Counted from the first letter of the stretch, positions 1-6,851 are shown. The stretch is 7,268 nucleotides of DNA from CAYGTK01 sp964352775 (GCA_964352775.1 CAYGTK010000203.1:1-7268), one strand, 5' to 3'. Notes: generated from the letters alone by a model not told the origin. Made by a program: numbers and translations.

Positions 1-1263
1 TACGGTTTAGTGGTGCTTAATACCCACGGCTCGCCAAATGGTTTTATGCTTGGGGAAAGTGTTCCTGCTTCAGTAAAAGATTCAGCTAAAAGCTTAGAAG
101 AATTTGCCCAACAGATAAGTGCTAACCAAGACAGGCAAATTACCGATAGACTTTTAGCAGACCTTCATTTCGGTCTGGTGAAGCACAAGTACTACGAAGC
201 TAGGGTGCCAATTTATCAATACACCCATTTGGACGCTGATAATCTTAGATACTATGTTACTGCTAGGTACATTGCACAACTGCAGTTGCCCAACACCATA
301 GTATTTGGCAATATGTGCTTTAGTGGCTACAATAACACGAGTCAATTTGCCTTGAACGACATACCTATACTTACCGCTTGGGAGCGAACCAATGTGCGCA
401 CCTATTACGGTTATCAGGCCAGAGCAGGTATGAGCAGAACGGTGAACGACCATTTTGCCTTTAGCATGGAAAGGCGCCTGTACGAAGGCTTTTTTAAAGA
501 TAACGACAGCACGGGTATCGCACACCTGCAACCTGATGGCACAGAATATGCTGATACGGCACATAGGGTGAGGGGAGGTAAGCGGTTTTTTGGTTTTTGG
601 GGCGATCTGTTATGCCGCCAGTTTTTTGCTGAAGACTATTGCTACGGCGGCTGTGGTGGCGAATTTACGGATAGCAGAGATGGCAATGTATACAAAACCA
701 TCTGCATAGGCGGAAACGAATGGATGGCCGAAAACTTACGCTTTAACTCCCCCAGCAGCCTCTGCTACGATAACGACCCCAGTAACTGTGCCACCTACGG
801 CCGCCTATATACCTACCGCAGCTTAGTGGGCAATATAACCGACAATTGTGATGCTGTGGGCGGCACCCTACAAGGGGCCTGCCCCAATGGTTGGCATATA
901 CCCAGCAGAAACGAATGGAGAGACCTGTTTGATGCCGTGGGCGGACAACAGGTTGCCGGCCTAGCCCTAAAAGGCTCCACAGGTTGGGTAAACATGGGCA
1001 ATGGATTGGATAGCCTAGGCTTTAATGTATTACCGGGCGGTCAGGCCGATGTCAACTTTCAAAGTGGGGCCAATTTTGTTAGTTTGGGGCAAACGGCCTC
1101 TTTTTATACCTGTAATTCCGATACCCCTACACCGCAAGGCAATGCTACCTATTCCGGTTACTTTTTCCTCGGTGACGAAGACGGCGTAAGCGCCACAGGC
1201 AGTCAAGTAGAATCATCTGTAAATGCCCTTGCCAATAGTTGTAGGTGTGTGAAGGATTTATAG
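1..1263 (+). CDS. 5'-truncated clan CD peptidase-like protein with C-terminal FISUMP domain
   Basis: The frame is open from base 1 and ends at TAG 1261-1263, so the gene continues left of the window. Its first visible residue aligns with residue 190 of the downstream paralogue, so about 189 N-terminal residues, probably including a lipoprotein signal, are missing; a GTG at 10 lies inside the domain and is not the start. Numbered from the window edge, VVLNTHG puts a His-Gly at residues 9-10 and TIVFGNMCFSG puts a Cys at 106. A hydrophobic strand then His-Gly, and a second strand then Cys, is the layout of clan CD cysteine peptidases (caspases, gingipains, CHAT); peptidase activity is inferred. 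From about residue 222 a FISUMP domain follows: FTDSRDGNVYKTICIG, WMAENLRF, GRLYTY, CPNGWHIPSRNEW, and a terminal CRCVKDL. The FISUMP assignment is firm. Its function is not established. Confidence 0.88.
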   Translation, partial: YGLVVLNTHGSPNGFMLGESVPASVKDSAKSLEEFAQQISANQDRQITDRLLADLHFGLVKHKYYEARVPIYQYTHLDADNLRYYVTARYIAQLQLPNTIVFGNMCFSGYNNTSQFALNDIPILTAWERTNVRTYYGYQARAGMSRTVNDHFAFSMERRLYEGFFKDNDSTGIAHLQPDGTEYADTAHRVRGGKRFFGFWGDLLCRQFFAEDYCYGGCGGEFTDSRDGNVYKTICIGGNEWMAENLRFNSPSSLCYDNDPSNCATYGRLYTYRSLVGNITDNCDAVGGTLQGACPNGWHIPSRNEWRDLFDAVGGQQVAGLALKGSTGWVNMGNGLDSLGFNVLPGGQADVNFQSGANFVSLGQTASFYTCNSDTPTPQGNATYSGYFFLGDEDGVSATGSQVESSVNALANSCRCVKDL

Positions 1264-1345
1264 TAGCTAATTGAGGTATCGTAGGCGGAACGCTGTTATA
1301 TCCCATTTCATATAATCTTTTTAATTTTAAGCAAAACCATTAACC

Positions 1346-3181
1346 ATGAAGTACTACCCTTTAGTATTGGTGCTAGTGGCATTTGCCCTATTCACCACCT
1401 GTAAAAAAGACTCCAACAACGACCCCTTGGATGCTGAAGAGGTGCGCCCGCTGTATGAGGTAATGCAAACCTTAGGTTCCTTAGAGGCTACCGTGTTGGA
1501 GTTAAGTAGAAACGGCATAGATAACGCGGAAGTACTAGCTCAAGCAGCCAGCATAGTAGAGAACCGACCAGAAGTAAGCGAGGTGCTGGTAGCAGATGAA
1601 TTTTATGCGTTCATTACAATGGCTTCTGGCTTAAGTGCGGGGTATACCTTGATACCGGTGGATGGTAGTGGCAAACCTATTACCCGTGGCGGAGCTACTG
1701 GCGGTGGTGATATTTTTGAAAAGCTGGCTGGTGGCGATTGCACGAATGATATTGATAACCGAAAAATATTGCTGTTTAATGCCGATCTGTTTTTTGAAAC
1801 GGAATTCTCCACCAAAAAAGTAATTCAAGATAAGGCCCTTAAATATGGTATAGAGCTAACTTCTCTGCGAGGTAAGGAGTGTACCTACGAAAAGCTGAAC
1901 ACCTTTTCTGACTATGGTTTGGTAGTTATTAATACCCACGGCGCGCCCAATGGATTTTTGATGGGCGATACCGTACCACAAAGCATTCAAGATTCCACCG
2001 TATCGTTAGAGGAATTTGCCAAGCGTGTAAATGCCGATCAAGATAGACGTATTACCGATTTGCTACAGCTAGACTTGCAACTTAGTATTGTGAAACACAA
2101 AAAGTTTGAACCCAATGTACCCATTCATCAAACTACATTTGATGATGCTGACAGCTATAAGATGTATGTTAAGGCCAAATACATTGCGCAGCTCAATTTA
2201 CCCGAAACCATTGTATTTGGTAATATGTGTTATAGCGGTTATTCTAATACTAGCCGAATAGCTTTAGATGATCTGCCCATACTAAGTGCTTGGCAGCAAG
2301 CCAATGTGCGCGCCTACTACGGCTATCAAGGAGCAGCTGGGGTTAGCCGTAGCGTTAGCAACGATTTTGCCACGCAAATGGAACTGAAATTTTATCAAGC
2401 CTTGTTTAACGATGGCGATAGTAGTGGTGTGGCACATTTAGATGCTATGGGCAGCGAGTGTGCTGATACATTTATACGGCAATATGACAAGAAATGGTTT
2501 AACATCTATGGCGACTTATTCTGCCGCCAGTTTTTTGCTGATGACTATTGCTACCAAGTGGAACCAGGCTGTGAAGACACCATATTTACCGACTCCAGAG
2601 ATAGCAAGGTGTACCGTACCATTTGCATTGGCGATAGGCGCTGGATGGCAGAAAACTTGCGCTATAACAGCACAGGAAGTATCTGTTTTGATAACGACCC
2701 CGCCCGATGCGAAACCGAAGGTAGACTATATACCTACCGCAGTTTGGTGGGGAACATTACTGATAACTGTGGCTCGGTAGTAAATCCCTTACAGGGTAAC
2801 TGCCCCAATGGCTGGCGCTTGCCTTCGCGAACGGATTGGGACTTGTTGATAGCAGCGGCAGGTGGAATAGATGGGGCAGGTAGGGTATTAAAAAGCACTA
2901 CTACCTGGTTATCTGGTGCGGGTATCGATAGTCTTGGCTTCAATGTAAAACCTGCGGGTGTAGTATTCATTGATAATCAAGGGGTACCCGATTTTTCCAA
3001 TTTTGGAAGTAACACCCAGTTTCACTCCTGCGAATCAGTAGGTACTGGTTCGAATGGGAATATAGAGGTACGCTACATTAATATTTTTAGAACCCAAGAC
3101 CGAGCAAGTCTCTCCGCCCAAGAGGTGGAAACCCCTGCTGGAGCATGGGCCTTTAGCTGCCGCTGTGTGCAGGATCTGTAG
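1346..3181 (+). CDS. Lipoprotein with clan CD peptidase-like domain and C-terminal FISUMP domain
   Basis: This is a complete 611-residue paralogue of the gene upstream, 82 bases after its stop. Residues 1-19 are a lipoprotein signal ending in LFTTC, with Cys19 as the lipidation site and Lys-Lys-Asp after it, so the protein is probably anchored in the outer membrane. Residues 25-135 look helical and then Gly-rich. KILLFNADL (140-148), GLVVINTHG (191-199, His198) and TIVFGNMCYSG (Cys295) resemble successive core strands of the caspase-haemoglobinase fold. The His-Cys spacing is 97 residues in both paralogues. The FISUMP domain spans about 414-611, with FTDSRDSKVYRTICIG, WMAENLRY, GRLYTY, CPNGWRLPSRTDW, LGFNVKPAG and a terminal CRCVQDL. 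FISUMP and lipoprotein calls are strong; proteolysis is an inference from motif geometry, and the dyad could serve a non-catalytic role. ATG 1346 is supported by the signal peptide directly after it. Confidence 0.93.
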   Translation: MKYYPLVLVLVAFALFTTCKKDSNNDPLDAEEVRPLYEVMQTLGSLEATVLELSRNGIDNAEVLAQAASIVENRPEVSEVLVADEFYAFITMASGLSAGYTLIPVDGSGKPITRGGATGGGDIFEKLAGGDCTNDIDNRKILLFNADLFFETEFSTKKVIQDKALKYGIELTSLRGKECTYEKLNTFSDYGLVVINTHGAPNGFLMGDTVPQSIQDSTVSLEEFAKRVNADQDRRITDLLQLDLQLSIVKHKKFEPNVPIHQTTFDDADSYKMYVKAKYIAQLNLPETIVFGNMCYSGYSNTSRIALDDLPILSAWQQANVRAYYGYQGAAGVSRSVSNDFATQMELKFYQALFNDGDSSGVAHLDAMGSECADTFIRQYDKKWFNIYGDLFCRQFFADDYCYQVEPGCEDTIFTDSRDSKVYRTICIGDRRWMAENLRYNSTGSICFDNDPARCETEGRLYTYRSLVGNITDNCGSVVNPLQGNCPNGWRLPSRTDWDLLIAAAGGIDGAGRVLKSTTTWLSGAGIDSLGFNVKPAGVVFIDNQGVPDFSNFGSNTQFHSCESVGTGSNGNIEVRYINIFRTQDRASLSAQEVETPAGAWAFSCRCVQDL

Positions 3182-3206
3182 AACTAAGCCTACTGGTCAG
3201 ACGGCC

Positions 3207-3224
3207 TGTAGGTGTGTGAAGGAT
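3207..3224 (+). repeat. 18-base copy of the first gene's 3' coding end; possible gene remnant
   Basis: TGTAGGTGTGTGAAGGAT here is identical to bases 1240-1257, which encode the CRCVKD tail of the first FISUMP gene. The second FISUMP gene, which ends only 25 bases upstream, uses different codons there and reads CRCVQD, so this is not a copy of its immediate neighbour. In the matching frame the local reading is TACRCVKDRCC then stop (TAG 3234-3236), with no start codon close upstream. It is best read as the residual tail of a deleted third paralogue or a recombination scar. Chance is unlikely but not excluded. Confidence 0.5.
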
Positions 3225-3356
3225 CGATGTTGCTAGGAAGTAAATAGCCTTATATGGTAGGGTAGTAAGACTTTTTAGAGTATTACTCCAACTTTCAATT
3301 ATCATGACACTTTTATGGCTATATATAATTATAAAAAGCGTAATATTAAGATAGTT

Positions 3357-3860
3357 ATGAAGTGTAGCATTTCCATTTTAGTTGTATGTATCTGCTTTCT
3401 TTGCAGTAGCTGTGATAAGGCCCAGCTGCGAAAAGAAGATTCAAGAAAACCTCTTGGTTCAGCTCTTGAAAAAGATTGTGGAACTCCGCCTTCTACTATG
3501 ACCTTATCAGTAATGGTAAACTTTAGAACCCGCTTGTGCGATTCTCCGTCTGATACAGCACTTTACACCGATAGCAGCGCATTTTGCTATTACGATACCA
3601 TATCAGTTTGGTGTGGCAACTGCATGACTGGGTTCCATCTATATCCCAACGATACATTTTACTTTGGTTTCGATAGGCTCCCTCTTTGTTCAGCTGCAGA
3701 CCCCTCAGTTAACCCTACACCCAGTAATGCTACCAATGTTTTATACGCTAAGAATGGAGTAGGCAACTACTGGCTAAGCAACGCACCCGAAGAGGTTAAT
3801 ATTGACGAACAATATTGTGGAATAACACGAATGTACTACACGGGTAGCTTTAGCTACTAA
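3357..3860 (+). CDS. Cysteine-rich lipoprotein of unknown function
   Basis: I do not recognise the family. The frame is open from an ATG at 3315, but the ATG at 3357 is preferred because a typical lipoprotein signal starts there: a Lys, a hydrophobic run, then LCSSC with Cys19 as the lipidation site. The product is 167 residues. The mature part has seven more cysteines (41, 61, 77, 86, 89, 111, 154), enough for three disulfides if exported and oxidised. Residues 85-89 read WCGNC, which resembles a thioredoxin active site, but the surrounding sequence does not look like a thioredoxin fold. The rest is rich in Ser, Thr, Asp, Asn and Tyr, as in extracellular beta-rich proteins. It lies 175 bases after the second FISUMP gene and on the same strand. 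I found no clear promoter or terminator, so co-transcription is undecided. Confidence 0.8.
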   Translation: MKCSISILVVCICFLCSSCDKAQLRKEDSRKPLGSALEKDCGTPPSTMTLSVMVNFRTRLCDSPSDTALYTDSSAFCYYDTISVWCGNCMTGFHLYPNDTFYFGFDRLPLCSAADPSVNPTPSNATNVLYAKNGVGNYWLSNAPEEVNIDEQYCGITRMYYTGSFSY

Positions 3861-3994
3861 TGTTACTGGTAAAGTAAAAAAGCATCCTAACCCTCTCTTT
3901 CACTTTTTCAACTTACACCAGCTACCCCTCATAGTATACTAATATTAATAAGTTAATTGTTATTGTCATTTGAATTGGCTAGCTTTAAGTGACT

Positions 3995-4738
3995 ATGCGT
4001 TTAGTAATTGTTTTACCAATTATCCTATCATTATCTCTCTTTTCTTGTAAAAAAGGAGATAACTCGTTCGATACACTTGACCTATCCTATGATGGAATTA
4101 TAAGACCAATGAGCGACGACTTTAACCAAGACGTGATAACTGCCTACAGAAGAAATCCTAGTTGTATCAATGGCGAAGTACCTATAGGCGATCATGACCC
4201 AACTGCGCTGGGTACAATAGCTGTTTTTAGAGAACGGATATATGATAAGAATGATAAAGAATGGACGGTAGATAGAACCCAAACCAATGTTATAGTTGAC
4301 TCTATAATAAATGGGGAGCGAAAACTTATGCGCTATTCGGAGTGGAGCACTGGCGAGCAAGTTTACAGAGAGATAGTTGCCGATAGAGATACAACAACAG
4401 GGCCAAATACTTATGATGGGTTAGCTACCCGACCTTGTGGTGATCTTGTTAGAGAATTTACTTGGTATATAAGTAGAGATGGTTTCTACGGCGAAAAGTT
4501 TCAGCGTGGAGGGATAACAAAGCATAGCATTGCTACTGGACTTGTGGAAATACCACTTGGTCAATTTCATGCTTACAAAGAAGTAAAGTATTCTGATGGA
4601 CAATACTCATCAGAGAAAAACTATACTTGGCAAGAGATATGCCATGCTAAGGATGTTGGATTGTTGTACGATTACACCGATAAATACAGCAGATATAGAG
4701 AGTTTTACCTCATTAGTTTTACACCTGGCGGTGGTTAA
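3995..4738 (+). CDS. Lipoprotein of unknown function, probably beta-rich
   Basis: The product is 247 residues from ATG 3995; a GTG two codons upstream is in frame but less likely. The signal peptide ends LSLFSC, with Cys18 lipidated and Lys-Lys after it, as in many Bacteroidota lipoproteins. The mature chain has alternating hydrophobic and polar residues with many Tyr, Trp and charged side chains, suggesting a beta barrel or sheet. Near the C-terminus, VEIPLGQFHAYKEV (184-197), a Trp at 212, and HAKDVGLLYDY (217-227) recall a loose pattern seen in DUF3108/TapB-like envelope proteins, where a strand with Pro-x-Gly-x-Phe precedes a 'Gly-Leu' strand. That resemblance is from memory and is weak. 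Position after another lipoprotein gene and before a convergent terminator suggests it ends the plus-strand block. The role is unknown. Confidence 0.83.
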   Translation: MRLVIVLPIILSLSLFSCKKGDNSFDTLDLSYDGIIRPMSDDFNQDVITAYRRNPSCINGEVPIGDHDPTALGTIAVFRERIYDKNDKEWTVDRTQTNVIVDSIINGERKLMRYSEWSTGEQVYREIVADRDTTTGPNTYDGLATRPCGDLVREFTWYISRDGFYGEKFQRGGITKHSIATGLVEIPLGQFHAYKEVKYSDGQYSSEKNYTWQEICHAKDVGLLYDYTDKYSRYREFYLISFTPGGG

Positions 4739-4752
4739 TTTATTATGGAAAC

Positions 4753-4781
4753 AAAAAAGCCCCGCCAAATTGGCGAGGCTT
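4753..4781 (-). terminator. Rho-independent terminator of the minus-strand pair
   Basis: Arms 4757-4766 (AAGCCCCGCC) and 4772-4781 (GGCGAGGCTT) form a 10-bp stem with a 5-base loop. Read on the minus strand, the one imperfect position is a G-U wobble and the stem is followed directly by a run of six U (from A 4753-4758). Read on the plus strand the same position is a C-A mismatch and the downstream tract is only weakly T-rich. It therefore mainly terminates the minus-strand operon ending at 4815, and may also limit read-through from the plus-strand gene ending at 4738. Confidence 0.82.
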
Positions 4782-4814
4782 CTATTAGTTTACCGTTGTA
4801 GGTTGTAATAAAAA

Positions 4815-5501
4815 CTAGTTTAGTAAGCGTTTTGCGCCATCAATACTTGCTTTTACTAGCGTAGACTTATCCATAAGTCCTTTCAGTTTTGCTTGTACTG
4901 CCTCTAGCTTAGCTTTCTTATCTCCATATACCGCATCCGTAATTTCACCAGCTGTTTTCTTCGCTTCTAAAGCGGTAAAAGCTTGCTGTAGTTTTTCGGT
5001 GGTTTGACTTAACCTAGCATCAGATTCTTCTACCTTATTAGCTGAAGCACTTACTTGCTCTTTACTTTTGGCTTTAGCTTCCGCTGATAAATTTTGGCTT
5101 AGGTCTTCAGTAGATAACGCATTTGAAGTCTTTTCAGTAGCCTTATCCTTCATCTCACTAGAAGATGCTGCCATGTCGTCTTTTGCAGCTTGCCCTTCGT
5201 TCATCTTTTCATCCAAACTCTCTTTACCGTCGTTAAGCTTTCCTTGTGCATCTTCCGCTTTGTCTGAGCCTTCTTGCATTTTATCTGCGGCCATACCTTG
5301 CGCTTGTTCCGCTTTATCTAAGCCCAGTTGTTTTCCTTCTTCTACTTTTTCCAGTGCTTCACCAGACTTCTCTTCCGCTTTATCAAGCCCCTTATCTGTT
5401 TTGGCTTTAACATTCTCTTTAGCATTACCTAATTGAGCATGCACACTAGTACTGCCTAATATCAACAGCGTACTTAAAATTGCTATTACTATCGTTTTCA
5501 T
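4815..5501 (-). CDS. Exported Lys/Glu/Ala-rich helical protein, LEA-like, with SHOCT-like tail
   Basis: The 228-residue product starts with a Sec signal (residues 1-22, VHA then Gln23), so it is probably periplasmic or secreted and not lipidated. Residues 28-130 are almost entirely Lys, Glu, Asp, Ala, Gly, Gln and Met. Glycines recur every nine residues (38, 47, 56, then 60, 69, 78, 87), and a DKAE motif follows two residues after Gly 38, 60 and 78. The mature chain has only two aromatic residues, Phe175 and Tyr192. This resembles LEA-type or apolipoprotein-like amphipathic helices that are disordered or coiled, a match in composition and not proven homology. Residues 178-201, with LEAKKTAGEITDAVY and KKAKLEA, look like a SHOCT-type short helical hairpin. 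Its ATG lies two bases after the stop of the upstream small lipoprotein gene, implying one transcript and possible translational coupling. Role unknown; stress protection or envelope stabilisation is a guess. Confidence 0.88.
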   Translation of the reverse strand: MKTIVIAILSTLLILGSTSVHAQLGNAKENVKAKTDKGLDKAEEKSGEALEKVEEGKQLGLDKAEQAQGMAADKMQEGSDKAEDAQGKLNDGKESLDEKMNEGQAAKDDMAASSSEMKDKATEKTSNALSTEDLSQNLSAEAKAKSKEQVSASANKVEESDARLSQTTEKLQQAFTALEAKKTAGEITDAVYGDKKAKLEAVQAKLKGLMDKSTLVKASIDGAKRLLN

Positions 5502-5503
5502 GC

Positions 5504-5728
5504 TTATAAGTTTTCAATTAAGTTATCTAATTCTGCTTCTACTTCTTGCGACTCTTTTTCCAAGGCCTGTGCCGACTCTTCAATTTCAGTAGAAACGGCT
5601 TCTAGTTGACTATCTGCTGCCTGCTGCAATGCTTCTACATCTACAGTTTCCTCATCTGTTTGAGTTTCGCCCATGTTACATGCGAACAAAAAGAGCAGTG
5701 GTATTAAGTAAATAAATAATCTTTTCAT
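5504..5728 (-). CDS. Small acidic lipoprotein, predicted coiled coil
   Basis: The 74-residue product has a lipoprotein signal, MKRLFIYLIPLLFLFAC, with Cys17 as the lipidation site. The remaining 57 residues contain no aromatic residue and are strongly acidic, with many Glu, Gln and Ala. From about residue 30 to the end they fit a single amphipathic helix or coiled coil, somewhat like Lpp-type small lipoproteins in shape but with no sequence match I recognise. It is the first gene of a two-gene minus-strand unit; the next gene encodes a second, larger charged helical protein and begins two bases after this stop. The Lys-rich partner and this Glu-rich protein could associate, which is inference. 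The start is supported by the signal peptide. The leader is A-rich with no Shine-Dalgarno sequence, as expected in Bacteroidota. Confidence 0.82.
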   Translation of the reverse strand: MKRLFIYLIPLLFLFACNMGETQTDEETVDVEALQQAADSQLEAVSTEIEESAQALEKESQEVEAELDNLIENL

Positions 5729-5856
5729 GTAGTTGTTTTTCGAATTAATAAGGTTGTATTATACTAAAATTTCTTGTTAAAATGACATTTATGCATGCTT
5801 AACGATGCCGAAAGTAGCCTAAAAAACAGGCTAGTGCAAATAACATTATACCACTT

Positions 5857-5875
5857 TTGACTTACTGCAAGTCAA
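5857..5875. repeat. Perfect 7-bp inverted repeat in the intergenic gap
   Basis: TTGACTT and AAGTCAA flank a 5-base spacer (ACTGC). It lies 41 bases past the stop of the dehydrogenase gene and well upstream of the small lipoprotein gene, both on the minus strand. No T-run follows it on either strand, so it is a poor intrinsic terminator; it could be an operator or simply chance. A second, shorter repeat, TAGCCT/AGGCTA with a 7-base loop, is at 5815-5833. The rest of the 187-base gap 5729-5915 is AT-rich and shows no gene. Confidence 0.35.
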
Positions 5876-5915
5876 GCACATATAACATGTAGTAGTCCAT
5901 TTGGTCTTATTACGA

Positions 5916-6749
5916 TCACTTTAACCCCGGAATAAACTTGCGATAAGCCTTTATATCGTACACCTTCGAGAGATCTTTCCAAGCCAGTTTGATGAACATG
6001 GACATGGGGACAAAGTTGGCGGCTAGCAGTAGTCGGAACGAGTCGTTACCATATACTATTTTGGCTTTGCGTTTCTTGATGCACTTTATCACGTACTTGG
6101 CGATGTCTTCTGGTGGGGTGGTCAGGAATTTCTTGTCGAAGGCCTTGCCCTTTTCGCTGCGGACGATATTGGTAGCTATACCGCCGGGATGCACACAATG
6201 TATGCTAATAGGGCTTTCAGCAAATTCTACCATTAGCGATTCCGTAAAGCCCCGCACGGCGAACTTGGCCGAGCAGTAATCAGAGCAATTGGGGATGCCC
6301 ACCAAACCGAAAGTGCTAGATACATTTACCACCGCGCCCTCTTGATTGGCTACCAGTTGCGGTAAAAAGGCCTTGGTGCCGTATATCACACTCCAGAAAT
6401 TGATACCCATATGGCGGCGGTATTGCTCCACCGTGATGTCGTACACGGTTTCAATATGGCCTTCTACGCCCGCATTGTTGATGATAATATGGGTATTGCC
6501 CAGCTCCGCCTTCACCTTATCGGCAAAGCCAAATACCTCTTCTTGGCTAGATACATCTACCTTCTGCCAGCAGACTTTCAAATTCGGATATTGCTGTTTC
6601 AGCTGCTGCCCTACTTTCTCTAACTCCACCTCATCAATATCACAAATGGCCAGGTGCGAACCCAACTTGGCAAACTCAAAAGCATAGGCCCTGCCCATAC
6701 CCATTGCCGCGCCTGTAATGGCTACTATTTTATCATTAAAATTCTTCAT
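5916..6749 (-). CDS. SDR family NAD(P)-dependent oxidoreductase
   Basis: A 277-residue classical short-chain dehydrogenase/reductase, probably cytoplasmic, with no signal peptide. The Rossmann cofactor motif TGAAMGMG is at residues 12-19. Asp37 ends the second strand (AICDID), which usually favours NAD(H) over NADP(H). Asp65-Val66 contacts the adenine and NNAG is at 91-94. The catalytic set is Asn117, Ser144/145 (NVSSTFG), Tyr158 and Lys162 (YCSAK). HPGG at about 190 stands where the family has its PG motif. All key residues are present, so the enzyme should be active, transferring hydride between a nicotinamide cofactor and an alcohol or carbonyl. The substrate cannot be told from sequence; the C-terminal 60 residues, which shape the pocket, are Lys-rich and unfamiliar. 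It reads divergently from the lipoprotein gene on its right, and no neighbour suggests a pathway. Confidence 0.95.
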   Translation of the reverse strand: MKNFNDKIVAITGAAMGMGRAYAFEFAKLGSHLAICDIDEVELEKVGQQLKQQYPNLKVCWQKVDVSSQEEVFGFADKVKAELGNTHIIINNAGVEGHIETVYDITVEQYRRHMGINFWSVIYGTKAFLPQLVANQEGAVVNVSSTFGLVGIPNCSDYCSAKFAVRGFTESLMVEFAESPISIHCVHPGGIATNIVRSEKGKAFDKKFLTTPPEDIAKYVIKCIKKRKAKIVYGNDSFRLLLAANFVPMSMFIKLAWKDLSKVYDIKAYRKFIPGLK

Positions 6750-6851
6750 TGAATTAAAGATAGGGGAATGTTGGGTTTTGAGTAAATGAGGAGAAGAGGT
6801 CTAGTTCCATACCTTAGTGCTTATGGTTATCTTAGTAAAAAAAAAGAGGCT
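6750..6851. promoter_or_regulatory. Divergent intergenic gap, presumed promoters for both flanking genes
   Basis: This 102-base gap separates two genes transcribed away from each other, so it should carry both promoters. On the plus strand TATCTTAG (6828-6835) is one base from the Bacteroidota -7 consensus TAnnTTTG, but I see no TTG at the expected -33 distance. AAAAAGAGG (6841-6849) just before ATG 6852 could act as a ribosome binding site although its spacing is short. Promoter positions are not resolved. Confidence 0.35.

Noticed and set aside
154..564. 136-codon open frame on the minus strand
   Set aside because: It lies wholly antisense to the conserved peptidase-like domain, whose reading is confirmed by the paralogue. 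No motif or plausible leader.
3600..3640. Thioredoxin active site WCGNC in the Cys-rich lipoprotein
   Set aside because: No thioredoxin-like strand order before the motif and no obvious cis-Pro segment after it; I keep only the motif, not a thioredoxin call.
3980..3987. TAGCTTTA resembling the Bacteroidota -7 promoter element
   Set aside because: It is only 7 bases from ATG 3995, leaving almost no leader, and it lacks the final G of the consensus.
5068..5436. 122-codon open frame on the plus strand
   Set aside because: It is the antisense of the Lys/Glu/Ala-rich repeat gene; the biased codons of that gene remove stops on the other strand. Its Ser/Ala/Cys-rich translation has no signal or motif.
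5815..5833. TAGCCT/AGGCTA hairpin as terminator of the dehydrogenase gene
   Set aside because: The stem is only 6 bp and no U-tract follows on the minus strand.
6755..6762. TATCTTTA on the minus strand upstream of the dehydrogenase gene
   Set aside because: It is 5 bases from the start codon and has no TTG at the -33 distance, so it is unlikely to be the promoter.
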